Positions 11,594 through 21,517 of a DNA stretch of 25,000 nt are shown one piece after another. Below the pieces are notes generated by a model that worked only from the letters and a program-made list of their open reading frames with translations, did no database searches and had not been told where the DNA came from. The stretch covers positions 30,737,501-30,762,500 of the forward strand of contig NC_092568.1 in the NCBI RefSeq assembly GCF_037975245.1, in the 5' to 3' direction. The position numbers and the translations under genes are program-made. Positions within the stretch are counted from its first letter, which is position 1. Every line of letters begins with the position of its first letter. The DNA comes from Apostichopus japonicus (taxonomy: Eukaryota; Echinodermata; Holothuroidea; Aspidochirotida; Stichopodidae).

Positions 11594-11601
11594 TGACGTC
11601 A
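11594..11601. promoter_or_regulatory. TGACGTCA palindrome (full CRE site) 3
   Basis: A perfect CRE consensus; the local context TTGACGTCAA extends the palindrome to 10 bp. Confidence 0.45.
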
Positions 11602-12511
11602 ATGTGATCCTTGTGTCCACGCAGCATGTGAATTTCTCTAGAAAACAGGTCGTAAAGTGCTTTACTGAGAAACATTTCACTGAGTGATCAAAACCATAAT
11701 AATTTTAGTAAAAGCCCAAAGCAATTTTTTCTAAACAATGTTATTGACACTCCAATTCATACGAAAGGAAATAAGCAATAATCCATCCGTGTGCCTGTCT
11801 CTCAGAGAGTAAAATTCAGGTGATTTTTAACCTACATGCAATTTTTTTTGGGAAACATTGTCAATAAACAAACCGTGTACAGACACACATGCACTTATTG
11901 ACAGAGCCAACCCCCCCCCCCCCTCCCCACCTAAAAAAATCATGCTGTCGAGTGTATATCGGTGCTTAGGAAAATATGTAAATTGTTTGCAGATAATCCA
12001 ACATCATCATCATCGTTTTCTCACAGAGAAATTTATCAACCTACGCAAAGTATGTTGATCGTTGGAACGCCAAATTGGCAAACAATTTCGTTGCTATGTA
12101 TTTTGTAGTTCTTGTCAATGCTTTCTAATTATGTTGTTGTTCAAACTAGTGTTGTCGCCTGCAAGTGAGTTGTTCTTACTTAAACTGAACAATTTGGTAC
12201 CGTATAACAAAATTGAAATTCGTTGAAAAATTGGTATTGATTCGTTAATTTGGTGAGTATCGATAAAGTATTCTTGAAACACAGTTTGTTATTCGTTTCC
12301 AGTTAACGCCCTTTTTTTTCAAATAAAGTAAGGTGACCCTAAATACGTTCACTCTTAAAATAAAACATTGGGTATATACTTTACTTAAGTTTGGGCTACG
12401 TATGTATCCAACCAAAACTGGTTAAAATTTATCCCAAAAATGACTATAAATTACGAATGCCCTAACCTAAATATAGCTGCCAAAAGGTGATTTATTTGCC
12501 AAAATTCTGTG

Positions 12512-12763
12512 GATGCAACACAAAAGTCAGTAGGAAAACGTCATACTTTTATGATCTCTAATGATATGTTTGCAATTCGTTAAATATATTTCAAGGACAC
12601 ATAATGTTGATTGTTATCTATAATGGTGTTGAATTATTAATAGATTCACATTAACATCTAGTCCTACACTGAGGAGCTGACGTCATCATCTCTTTGGCCT
12701 TAAGGGAGCATTCCAGAGACTTAGCGTAATTTAAAGGTGAATACTTTGAAATCCTCGATAGCA
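12512..12763 (+). repeat. Dispersed repeat, copy A (carries TGACGTCA)
   Basis: It aligns along its length with 15969-16264, from GATGCAACACAAA to GAAATCCTCGATAGCA, by eye at well over 80% identity outside one insertion. It contains AAGGACACATAATGTTGA, a TGACGTCA palindrome (12678-12685) and TAGCGTAATTTAAAGGTG. No terminal inverted repeats, coding frame or tRNA boxes were seen, so its class is unknown. It could be part of a longer LINE, MITE or LTR remnant. Confidence 0.8.
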
Positions 12764-13118
12764 TTGGTTTGATACACAGTGTTGAGTGAACTGTTTGCCC
12801 ATTTTTTTAGAATATTGCTTCTTACATATTAGTACGATGTTCCATGTCTAAAATTCCTCAATTTCCTCTCTTGTATATCTGCTTTTGTTGTTGCTGATAA
12901 TTTCTTTTCCTTTTGGCGTTCCATGTTATACAGTTTAGCAGCGGTATAGACTATAAGATTCAGCGTTAATATGCAGTGACAAACTGAAACCGTAAAATGG
13001 AACTTGCAAATGAATGGAAGGTATTAGGAAGCTGAGAGGTATATATATATGTGTACAATACTGTCCCCTGCAGAACGGGGGTGTTAATCTAATTCGTGTT
13101 ACTTTCATCTTGCCTGTG
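12764..13118. other. Unrecognised stretch between repeat copy A and the SINE
   Basis: No gene was recognised; only short frames on both strands that shadow each other. Confidence 0.35.
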
Positions 13119-13127
13119 CTTAACATA

Positions 13128-13441
13128 GGGACATACAAACTGTTTGTATGTATGTATGTATGTATGTATGTATGTATGTATGTATGTATGTATGTATTTT
13201 AGATCCTCCTGCAAGCAGGAACTCGCGAAGAAGCCTCATTGGCTTATCAAAGCCGCAAGCTGACCGAAGTCAGTCTCTTACATTCATATTTAACGTCCAT
13301 GATTATGAATTGTCAATTGTCAACAACTCCTTATTTGGACGACATACATTAATCTTGGAGTGACTCGAACCGGGGACCTTATGATTGGAAGGCACCGGCG
13401 TTAACCACTGAGCTAACAAACCACTGAACACGACAATATAT
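13128..13441 (-). mobile_element. tRNA-derived SINE with (TACA)n tail
   Basis: On the minus strand the head (13353-13424) carries an A box, TTAGCTCAGTGG, and a B box, GGTTCGAGTCA, at tRNA-like spacing: an internal RNA polymerase III promoter. A body of about 150 bp (13203-13352) follows, then a (TACA)13 tail (13145-13196). The 9-bp sequence CTTAACATA occurs on both sides (13119-13127 and 13442-13450), a likely target-site duplication. The body family was not identified. A frame of the tail (MYVC repeats) is a microsatellite artefact. Confidence 0.8.
13145..13196 (+). repeat. (TGTA)13 microsatellite, SINE tail
   Basis: Thirteen perfect TGTA units form the 3' tail of the minus-strand SINE. A perfect array of this length is expected to vary in length between individuals. 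Confidence 0.95.
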
Positions 13442-13450
13442 CTTAACATA

Positions 13451-14844
13451 TATCTGTAGGATAAGGTGCAGTTAGTCTTACAGTGTATGCAAGGGTTTTT
13501 ATATACTATAGTGGAGAATGGTGTGTGTGTTGGTGAGGGGGGGGGGGGGGCAACTCAAGTTGTGGGTAAGGTCAAGTTGCTCCTCCTCAAGTTCAGTAAT
13601 GCCCCTGCACATGCACCACCATACACCCTTTATATATACCACCTTACTGTATATTCGATGAAACAGTGGACTAATGGAATATTACAATACTTCGGACAGA
13701 CTCCTTCTCTATCCCAAGTGAGTTTCCGGCTGCGGAGGTAACAAGACAGACGTATATACATTGTGGGTGTCAGTCTTCTTGGATTCTAAGAAAGAATCTG
13801 ATGCAAGATAAGCTTACATCACTGTGTATATATTTTGTTCGTTACTATACCAATAAATTGCATCCAAAGCACACAATGATATGGCAAATATGCAACCTGT
13901 AAAATACGACACACTGCTCATATAAACTATAAAGAGAATTAATGGCCTGAACTTTGATCACATAAAAATACCACGTTATGTGGTTCGTTCCATCGGGTTT
14001 AGTATAATTCTGTTTCGTTCAATTAAATCCAATTGGAAATGAGTGGGTGGGGATGGGGTATATCGTCATAAATACCTTGACATGTATGGGACCTAACCAG
14101 AGTGTTCATTTCCGTTCTGGAATGGCGTTTCAATTGCGTTACTGTCTAGCTATGAATAAAATCTAGAGTGACTGTGGCTATCTGCAAGCCAAATGTGCAT
14201 CCATTTACTTTGTTTGATAATTACTTTGCATTTAGATTGAAAATTATGACGCGGCGTTAAAAAAACAAAACTAGGGAACAACTCTTAAGAATGTCTAAGA
14301 TCACACTCTTAGTATTGACAGTATACTTTCTTCCTGAGCCAATCCAATCCTAGTTTCGACAACTTAAAATTGCATTGAAGTTTCTGTGACGTCATAATAG
14401 TAAACGGATGTTTTAATTGCAAAAGGTTATGATATGAATGCACTTACATTGCTATATACATTAATTATATAAGTAGAAACAAAGAACTAGAAGAAAAACT
14501 ACAGAAAATCGTTCTAGTTTACACAGCTGATGATTCTACCAAAATTATTTCCCTCCATTAATTTTTCCATCCCCATTGCTTTTAAATGTGACGTGTCTCA
14601 ATTAATTGCTCAATTGACTTACACACTATGTTCGTCGCTTACCAAGGTCGACAGAGCACATAGGCCTATATCAAAAATCTCATGCATCTGCGGGCACGTC
14701 TTACGCACCATAACAGATATATGCCGATAGTTTGGAGGCTATAAGGATATACTTGTAAGTTTTCGCCTTCAATCCTCATAATATTTTACACCATCAGCAG
14801 TTCATTTCATACTGTAAAACTTCAATGGTTTCCACATTACATGC
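13451..14844. other. Unrecognised stretch with a G14 tract
   Basis: G14 lies at 13537-13550, next to CAACTCAAGTTG, a perfect palindrome. No gene is supported; the frames at 13466 and 14530 show no known domain. Confidence 0.35.
14387..14394. promoter_or_regulatory. TGACGTCA palindrome (full CRE site) 4
   Basis: A perfect CRE consensus followed by TAATAG; no repeat context was recognised. Confidence 0.45.
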
Positions 14845-14908
14845 ATATATATATATATATGTATATATATATGTATGTATATATATATATGTATATATAT
14901 ATATGTAT

Positions 14909-14940
<32 letters not shown>
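14845..14940. repeat. (AT)n microsatellite with interspersed GT
   Basis: About 95 bp of alternating AT with GTAT interruptions. It lies about 100 bp beyond the 3' end of SINE copy 1. ORFs of alternating Y and I across it are artefacts. Confidence 0.95.
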
Positions 14941-14942
<2 letters not shown>

Positions 14943-15045
14943 TATAAGGCAGGCAAATGGAGAGAACGCAACACACGAGAGTTGCCACAAGGCTTATGAT
15001 AAACGGTTTTTCTCTTCTTGGCTCAGTCAAACATCAAAATGGTCG

Positions 15046-15272
15046 TGATTGAAATCGTAGTGAGTTGGAAAATCAAGAACAGTGAATAAATTTCCAGCCT
15101 CCCACCGGAATTCGAACCCGGGCCTCCCGCTTTATATGCGGACACCCTAACCACTAGGCTATGGACGCTGATTGTATGTCCAGAGGTTCGAAACTCCGGT
15201 GAAGAAGGTCGTAATTCCACTGTAGGCGTTTGCCACCTGTATCGAACAATACTAGTTCTGTTTTGGTGACAT
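15046..15272 (-). mobile_element. tRNA-derived SINE (family 2), copy 1
   Basis: On the minus strand: a leader (ATGTCACCAAAACAGAACTAGTA), then CTACAGTGGAATTACGACC, a B-box-like GTTTCGAACCTCTGG, then a tRNA-like part (15098-15168) with A box TAGCCTAGTGG and B box GGTTCGAATTCC, and a tail CACTGTTCTTGATTTTCCAA. The same order recurs at 18055-18250 and 18395-18602. The tRNA-like part has a paired anticodon arm and T arm, but its acceptor ends pair poorly, so it is not a functional tRNA gene. Confidence 0.85.
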
Positions 15273-15295
15273 AAACAATTTTACACGAAAGATTC

Positions 15296-15725
15296 ATCTA
15301 AATGTAATCTGCTTCGATAAAGATTTAATAACGATTTCTACACAAGGACGAAAGATATTGAGGATTCACAGTTTTTCTATACCTTTCAATATTTGAAACT
15401 AGTTTCCAAAGGCAAAGTCTTTATTCAGGTGATGTTGTGGTTAATACGGAATATGAGTTGACCAAGAAAAGGATTTTTTTTTATATTTATTATATTGTTA
15501 ACGAAGATTTGTGCAAATTTCTCAAAATATTTTCGTCCAATTTTATATGAAAGGAAGTTTAATCTAAACGTAATTTGAAATCTCCGCAAGAATAAAACTA
15601 ACGATTTAAACATGTACAAAGGAGGACGCATGCCTGATTCTATTTTGCCTCTATTCAGTTCTTATCTTCAAGGTTGTTTTATTTATACTTCTCAATACTT
15701 GAAACTAGTGTCAAGGCGGAATCAT
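15296..15725 (+). repeat. Diverged tandem duplication with a period of about 300 bp
   Basis: The segment around 15371-15420 (TTTCAATATTTGAAACTAGT, then AAGGC) recurs diverged around 15680-15725 (CTCAATACTTGAAACTAGT, then AAGGC). Upstream landmarks TCTAAA(T/C)GTAAT, TAACGATTT and ACAA(A)GGA also recur in order at a similar offset. Similarity is about 70-75% by eye over the best 50 bases. The class is unknown. Confidence 0.5.
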
Positions 15726-15968
15726 TTCTTTTGAAAAGTGGTTTTTCCTCTAAATTACAAAAGATGAACATGTGAAGACAAGTAAGTTCTTTTTCTCTTT
15801 CAATAAAATTTAAATTCGCATGAAATAGAACAACATTCTGATTACGCACCAATTAGTCTTGTACAATATTATCAAGTGAAGTTTGAACCTTTTATGCATC
15901 TGAAGCAGTTCAAGAAAGTGACTGGACTAAATATTCTAATAAACAAACCAGTATAGGTCAGTACCTCA

Positions 15969-16204
15969 GATGCAACACAAACGTCAGTAGGAAAACATCA
16001 GACTTTTATGTTCTCAAATGACATGTTCGCAATTCGTTATATATTTTTCAAGGACACATAATGTTGAATGTTATATATAATGGTGTTGAATTATCAATAG
16101 ATTCACATAAATATTAAGTCCTGCACTGAGGAGCTGACGTCATAATCTCTTTGGCCTTAATGGATCATTCCAGATACTTAGCGTAATTTAAAGGTGTATA
16201 ATTT

Positions 16205-16235
<31 letters not shown>

Positions 16236-16264
16236 GGGCCTATACCTTGAAATCCTCGATAGCA
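15969..16264 (+). repeat. Dispersed repeat, copy B (carries TGACGTCA and an AT expansion)
   Basis: This is the second copy of the repeat at 12512-12763, in the same orientation. Relative to copy A it has an extra segment after TAATTTAAAGGT: that motif is duplicated in tandem and followed by an (AT)n run (16211-16235) before the shared CTTGAAATCCTCGATAGCA resumes. The TGACGTCA is at 16135-16142. Copies A and B each have private substitutions, so both have aged since they separated. Confidence 0.8.
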
Positions 16265-16366
16265 GTAGAAATATTACTAGCCCTCCGGGTGTTTTTCTTT
16301 AAACTGTAACGAATCATGCCTTATATTCTGCCTAAAGTCAACCTTTGAATGATACATCATAAATTC

Positions 16367-16368
<2 letters not shown>

Positions 16369-16430
<62 letters not shown>

Positions 16431-16434
16431 ATAT
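16369..16434. repeat. (AT)n microsatellite
   Basis: About 65 bp of alternating AT with two GTAT interruptions, 100 bp after repeat copy B. Just beyond it, CATGAATAAAACAAAATTCTG..CACGC resembles the segment at 15819-15848, so the two lie in related flanks around copy B. Confidence 0.95.
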
Positions 16435-16870
16435 GTCTTCATGAATAAAACAAAATTCTGATCACGCGATTGAATTTAAGACATTGTTTTTTTTTAAATC
16501 AACACTAATTAGTTAACAGCAGTCTAAAATCAAGATCCCTGTTATATATTACATATACAGAAATTACTTTCTACTGCTAATTTCTCAGGCTGAAAATGTC
16601 CAAGTTCGCACTTAACTTGTTTACAGAATGTTCTCATCATTTTGTCATTCATTCGTGAGCTAATTTGCATAAACCAACTTCAACTAGGCTAATGTTGTGG
16701 AGAAAATTTTCACGAAAAAAATTTTTTTTTTTAATGGACTCGTGTGTGCACTTATAATGCACCTTAATCCTCTCATTGCTCTTTCCTTCCATCTTATCTC
16801 TCCTTTGTAGTGTCTATAGATTCTGAGTCTATTCATTGTTCATTTGTCCACTTTCTGTCTGTCTGTTCCA
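16435..16870. other. Unrecognised stretch before the third SINE
   Basis: No gene. It is T/C-rich near its right end (16765-16870), with a short (CTGT)n patch at 16855-16868. Confidence 0.35.
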
Positions 16871-17258
16871 TTTTTATTTTATTTATTTATTTAGGTTTAC
16901 AGTCTTGTTCAGGGCCAAGGCCCTCTCACACGACTTTACAACTTAACCCTGGTCATTGGTAACTTGTCACACCTACACACCAAAGTGTGCACAATTCAAT
17001 CAATCTCTCCTGGGGCACCACAGTGCACCACAACCACGTGTCCCCGGGGGACTTCCCATAGGGTGCAGCCACAAACCGGCGCAGGCAACTATTTTTACAA
17101 GTTACCTCGCATGTCCCCATTTATACACCTGGGTGAAGAGGGGCAATGGAGATAAAGCGCCTTGCCCAAGGACACAACGCAATGATCTGGCCAGGGCTTG
17201 AACCTGTAATCCTTAGATCACAAGTCCACTGCCTTAACCACTTGACCACAACGCCCTC
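16871..17258 (-). mobile_element. tRNA-derived SINE with conserved-looking core and (AAAT)n tail
   Basis: On the minus strand the head (17191-17257) has A box TGGTCAAGTGGTTAAGG and B box GGTTCAAGCCC. A core follows containing GTGTCCTTGGGCAAGGCGC and then CACCCAGGTGTATAAATGGG, a combination that recurs in SINEs of many animals (fish, lancelets, molluscs, echinoderms). I believe it belongs to one of the conserved-domain SINE superfamilies but cannot name which. The 3' end GGCCTTGGCCCTGAACAAG runs into (AAAT)n at 16871-16892. Length is about 390 bp, apparently complete. The 81-codon frame inside it is not a gene. Confidence 0.8.
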
Positions 17259-17342
17259 ACATTGATGTCCATGTGTGTGTCTTAATGTGTTCTTAGTTTG
17301 TTTTCGTTTCAGTTAGCCTCTGAAGAAGATATATATATATAT

Positions 17343-18054
17343 TGTAACACTTTCTTCTTTTGGTAGCGAGGACCAGCCGGTTCAGGATTCTTGGCCTAAG
17401 ATGTTGTATTTTAATTGGCCATGGAACGAAGACAAACGCAAAATAAATCCAGAGAGAGTAAACTGTACAGTTAACACAACTTTATTTTAAAACAAAACGA
17501 CTTCTTATAGTAAGGTTTAGTATGTACATGAGAACTCGAGGCGTCGTTCAATCTTGAGGCTAAGTGACCCTGAAGCCTACCATCAAGATCTTTCCTCCAA
17601 CGGCAACCAGATCATACTGACCTGCCCACCCAAGCCATACATTTTATATAAATCCCTTAACAATACATAGAAATACCACAGCTATACAAATGGTGTACTT
17701 TACCTTAGAACTTTAAGCTTAAGACATAGTACTCAAATACTACAGTGCATTCCCACCATCCCAAAAACAATTGTCCTTTAGAGGGATGAATGAGATCACA
17801 TGATTCGGTCCCTAGAAAATAGCACAAGTGTTACATCATTACATCACAATCCCAGGATAAGTCTTATACCACAAGCCGATCCATATAGGAGAAGCCCAAA
17901 AGCCACAATCTGGTTACAATATAAACTGGTCTACTTAATGCCAAGAGAGATAATCCCCATATAATTCCAAAGGGGATATAAACTACCACAATGGCTCAAC
18001 ACCGTCTACACAGAACTCCACTGTTGCTCTAAAACTTAACAGTACAGTGTTACA
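17343..18054 (-). mobile_element. Solo LTR of a retrotransposon, 712 bp
   Basis: It begins TGTAACACT (17343-17351) and ends AGTGTTACA (18046-18054): perfect 9-bp inverted ends with the canonical TG...CA, typical of LTRs and common in Ty3/Gypsy elements. Read on the minus strand, TATATAAAA (17642-17650) is a TATA box and AATAAA (17481-17486) a polyadenylation signal, in the right order for U3-R-U5. Neither a primer-binding site below 17343 nor a polypurine tract above 18054 is visible and no partner LTR exists in the window, so it is a solo LTR. Flanks ATAT and ATAC match at 3 of 4 bases, so a target duplication is doubtful. The superfamily assignment is a guess. Confidence 0.75.
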
Positions 18055-18250
18055 ATACGGTGACAAACGTCTACAGTGGAATTACGACCTTCCTTACCGG
18101 TTTCGAACCTCTGGACATATAATCATCGTCCATAGCCTAGTGGTTAGGGTGTCCGCATGTAAAGCGGGAGGCCCGGGCTCGAATCCCGGTGGAGGCTGGA
18201 AATTTTTCACTGTTCTAAATTTTCCAACTCATTACGATTTCCAATTATAT
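18055..18250 (+). mobile_element. tRNA-derived SINE (family 2), copy 2, 5'-truncated at the LTR
   Basis: It matches copy 1 from (G)ATAC.GGTGRCAAACG onward: GTGGAATTACGACCTTC, tRNA-like head (18128-18200) with A box TAGCCTAGTGG (18133-18143) and B box GGCTCGAATCC (18176-18186), and tail CCAACTCATTACGATTT. The leader part present in copies 1 and 3 (TCACCAAAACAGAACTAGTA) is missing, and the break coincides with the LTR edge at 18054/18055. The anticodon arm has a 7-base loop, but the acceptor ends pair poorly. Confidence 0.85.
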
Positions 18251-18394
18251 ATATTCATTTGCCTTTGTCGTTTACCTCCATTTCATTAACATATAAAGTC
18301 TGTTCAAAGTATCTCTTTCGAGATCCGGCTTTAGGAATCACAAATGATTTCGATTTGGTTAGCATCATCTTTGATCTCTAGAGTAAGGCAAAAT

Positions 18395-18602
18395 ATGTCA
18401 CCAAAACAGAACTAGTATTTTTTGATACAAACACCTACAGTGGAATTACGACCTTCCTTACCGGTTTCGAACCTCTGTACATACAATCAGCGTCTATAGC
18501 CTAGTGGATAGGGTGTCCGCGTACAGAGGGTTCGAATCCTGGTGGAGGCTGGAAGTTTTTTCACTGTTCTTGATTTTCCAACTCATTTTGATTGTCAATA
18601 AG
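18395..18602 (+). mobile_element. tRNA-derived SINE (family 2), copy 3, anticodon arm deleted
   Basis: It has the full leader (ATGTCACCAAAACAGAACTAGTA), body and tail of the family, in direct orientation 145 bp after copy 2. In the tRNA-like part (18490-18556) the A box (TAGCCTAGTGG) and B box (GGTTCGAATCC) remain, but the bases between GTGTCCGCGTA and the T arm are shortened, which removes the anticodon arm. The tail runs directly into an (AT)n array. Confidence 0.85.
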
Positions 18603-18615
18603 ATATATATATTTG

Positions 18616-18671
<56 letters not shown>
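18601..18671. repeat. (AT)n microsatellite at the end of SINE copy 3
   Basis: About 70 bp of alternating AT directly after the SINE tail; it probably grew from the element's 3' simple-repeat end. Confidence 0.95.
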
Positions 18672-18672
<1 letters not shown>

Positions 18673-19988
18673 TTTAAGACTTATACCATAATTAGTTTTT
18701 TGTTTTGGGTTTTTCATTTGTTTCTTTGCCGCAATTTCCAAACATCACTATCAATTGGACAGCTTGTTATCTCCTGAATGGAGATTGGATACTGCTGGAA
18801 ATTTCTTTCATCTTTCCGGTGGTTAGTTTAATTTTAATAACAACAAACTTAATCCAATATTCATGAGGGGAAAAGATTCAGTATAATGTACAACGAGGGG
18901 GGGGGGTTGCTTTATGGATATCTGTTTCATCCAAATTGGATCTAAAACTGACACTTGGCTCAAAATTCTGTCGATGGTGTGAAAGATTTGGACTTTAATT
19001 TTGTTATTTTTGTTTTCGTCAAGTAAACTTGAATTCAGTGTTTGATGTTACCGCATTATACTATATGTTACCGTATTAAAGTTGTCAATAAACATAACGC
19101 ACTGATAATGTTACTGCACGTGCTGACCTTAAATTTGACAAACACATTCGATATTGGAGGAAGGGGATAAGATGTTATGTCGTGCTGGTGAGTGATCTAG
19201 GGGTGAGGGATACCCCGTCTCCTTTGATAAATGGATGGTGCAGCAATGTTGCAGACTTTTCAACTGTTTAGTTTGTAATATACATGTTACATGTTTTATG
19301 TATTGTTCACTAGGCATTATTTTGTTAGATTGTGTCTGTTAGTGGGGACATGTGCCCACTTTGATTGTGTTCGGGGAGGGGGACGGGCGAGAAGGCAAGG
19401 GAAAATCCACAGAAGTATACGTAGTTGCGCCTTACGTGTATTACAAGGTAAAGATGTGTTATTACATATATACGGTATTCCATGTCGATGTTGCCATTCA
19501 TCAGTTTATGTCCTTCAGTTCTTGATTTTATGCAGTTCGACCTAAATACTTTCAATGAAATATAAGAGACTCAAATTGTTTGCTTCCATAAAAGTGAACG
19601 TAATGACAAATATTGAGCCACACACCTATATAACAACAAAGATGTTATAGAGACCTTGTACATAGTCTTGCCTGAGAATTGACTTTTCAAATGTGCAGAT
19701 ATTACATCATGTAGGCTGCATAATGTAGGTTTATGTTAACAGTTCCGTATAAAATATATAAAAAAAAGGTTTTCTTGTCACGTTTTGCTATATATCGGTT
19801 TATTATCAGGAAATGAAATATGACATTATCTTTTTCTCCTCCAGGCTGTTTTCTTACCAATTTGCAATTTTATGAGTGTTTTCACCACGTTTTCTATATC
19901 TATATAATTCGTGTCTATCATCCCAAGTCAATGGTTTTATTAGCTTTTATACACACAACTATTTTCTTTCCGCTACTGCATTAGAAAG

Positions 19989-19990
<2 letters not shown>
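18672..19990. other. Unrecognised stretch
   Basis: G10 lies at 18897-18906. A GC-richer patch lies at 19335-19450. The frames at 19129, 19291 and 19325 overlap on opposite strands and show no domain. No gene is supported. Confidence 0.35.
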
Positions 19991-20034
<44 letters not shown>

Positions 20035-20040
20035 TATATC
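19991..20040. repeat. (AT)n microsatellite
   Basis: About 50 bp of alternating AT with one CATAT interruption near its right end. Confidence 0.95.
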
Positions 20041-21227
20041 TTAGAATTCAATAATTGTCTGTGCTCTATTTTGACTATGGATTTCTGCCCGAGCAGTCTA
20101 CATTTAATATTTAATATGATTGGAACCTCCGCCTCTCGGAAAGGATAAAGGAGTGGGTGTTACCCTGGGGTCATTGAAGCTGACTGCCATGTAAGGTGGT
20201 CTGGGGGTCAGAAAAACAAAATTAAACTTTAGACGTCAAACGGTGCATATTGAACATATTAAGACTACAAATTAGTACAGTAAATAACTACTTTTCGGAT
20301 TCTGTGAGTGATGTTGAACAGGGGGAAGAGTGTAAACCCCTTCCACACACCCCTATATCCGCGCATGAATATATGTGTTAACATACCATATATGTGCCTT
20401 ACGCGGTAAAAAAAAAATCACACTTATACGTCGGTATATACATGCACGTTTATCTACGTAGCGGTTTATTTCTCCACTACTGCACCATCATAACTTCTCA
20501 TCCTAAGTATTCAGTTTCGCCGAACATCTTTTGAGTAATGAGCAGGAAGCAATGCATCATCATAAAAAGAAACCCAAAGTAGTAAACTACTTCTCTTCCC
20601 CTCTATCTATCTTTCTCTCTCGCTTTCATTCATTCATTTATTGTAGTATGTTTTTTATGTTTTTGAGCTTATGTTTTGTACAGAAGTCTTTGTTTCTTTC
20701 TCCGACACGCCGGGTGCTCCTGTCGGGAGTTCTCGATTCCTGGATAGAGGCGATTACTATATTTTCTGTTCCTATTGTATTTTAGAGTTATTTTGGAGGT
20801 AATTAGAAATATGACATGGATAACTGTCTTGAATAATAAAGCGATGTATTATTATTTCAATTCTTATAATGAAAACCTTCGAGTCCATTTTGTGGACTTG
20901 ATACCACTGCTAGAGGTTACAAAAGAAAAGAAACATTGACATTGGGAAATGTATGCCAGCACCGTTGGGACTTGGAAGAATGCGTATAGATGATGTAAGC
21001 CCTGCAGATATACGGTGACATTGAGATATCTGCCAATCTAAAGGTAAAATGCTTCACAGGAATGGTTTATACCTGCATTGATCGTGGGCGTGTACTGAAT
21101 ACGTAAGAAATATTTTATATTGATTTTTAAATTTTCTGACTTAAGACTACAGAACATGTTCAAAGTGTGTGGAGGGTGTAATCTCCCCGATACATTTGGG
21201 ACTATAATCTTCGAACATGTATTAACG
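20041..21227. other. Unrecognised stretch; possible 3' end of an old element or transcript near 20840
   Basis: No gene is supported. At 20701-20729 the arms CCGACA and TGTCGG form an inverted repeat around a GC-rich loop, and 20836-20842 reads AATAAAG followed by TTATTATT. This could be the 3' end of a retroelement or transcript, but nothing coding is visible upstream. Confidence 0.3.
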
Positions 21228-21354
21228 ATGTGGCCCACTTGGTTATCTGACCATGTGGCCCACTTGGTTATCTGACCATGTGGCCCACTTGGTTGTCGGA
21301 CCATGTGTGGCCCACTGGGTTATCTGACCATGTGGCCCACTTGGTTATCTGATC
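21228..21354 (+). repeat. 25-bp minisatellite, five units
   Basis: The unit ATGTGGCCCACTTGGTTATC + TGACC starts at 21228, 21253, 21278, 21303 and 21330. Units 1 and 2 are identical; unit 3 has TGTCGG in place of TATCTG; unit 4 has an extra GT and one substitution (27 bp); unit 5 ends GATC. The repetitive frame translating it on the minus strand is an artefact. Confidence 0.95.
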
Positions 21355-21517
21355 ACTTACCCTAATTCGATATAACTCTGCATTTAAAAACATATATGTA
21401 TTCAGAGATTATTGTATTTCAAAACATCAAGTTATGAGCTCAGATTCAGAGAGAGAAAACAAGTATCAAGGAAAAGAGCACATATATATACTGTATCTTT
21501 GGCTAGAATGAGATTCA

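Larger units (their letters stand above)
8081..12511. other. Long stretch without a supported gene
   Basis: It holds C11 (9035-9045), T17 (9171-9187), G10 (9229-9238), C13 (11911-11923), and an 18-bp near-direct repeat (AGATAAAAAGTYGAAACT at 8485 and 8599). Two frames are slightly longer than the background: 10741-10971 (+), about 76 codons open after a stop, and 11156-11449 (+), 97 codons ending in a hydrophobic stretch. Neither shows a domain I recognise nor convincing splice signals. Confidence 0.4.

Noticed and set aside
14530-14730. Cys-rich frame (CICGH...TDIC) as another cystine-knot exon
   Set aside because: The expected DC..GVDP.FTY block is missing upstream and the Cys spacing does not match GPB5 or GPA2.
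14794-15030. Y/I-repeat proteins on the minus strand
   Set aside because: They are translations of the (AT)n microsatellite.
15098-15168. Functional tRNA gene on the minus strand
   Set aside because: A and B boxes are present, but acceptor pairing is poor and the unit sits inside a SINE shared with two other copies.
16956-17201. 81-codon plus-strand frame
   Set aside because: It lies wholly inside the minus-strand SINE; its length reflects the GC-rich core.
18128-18200. tRNA-Tyr gene (loop would read GTA)
   Set aside because: The acceptor stem has mismatches and the sequence is part of a repeated SINE; no tRNA-Tyr-type intron is seen.
19482-19500. CRCC codons as a GPA2 terminal exon
   Set aside because: GPA2 ends with a CxCxxC pattern; here the spacing is CxCC and no other GPA2 motif lies nearby.
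21228-21354. CRISPR-like array
   Set aside because: The units abut directly with no spacers and the genome is eukaryotic; it is a minisatellite.
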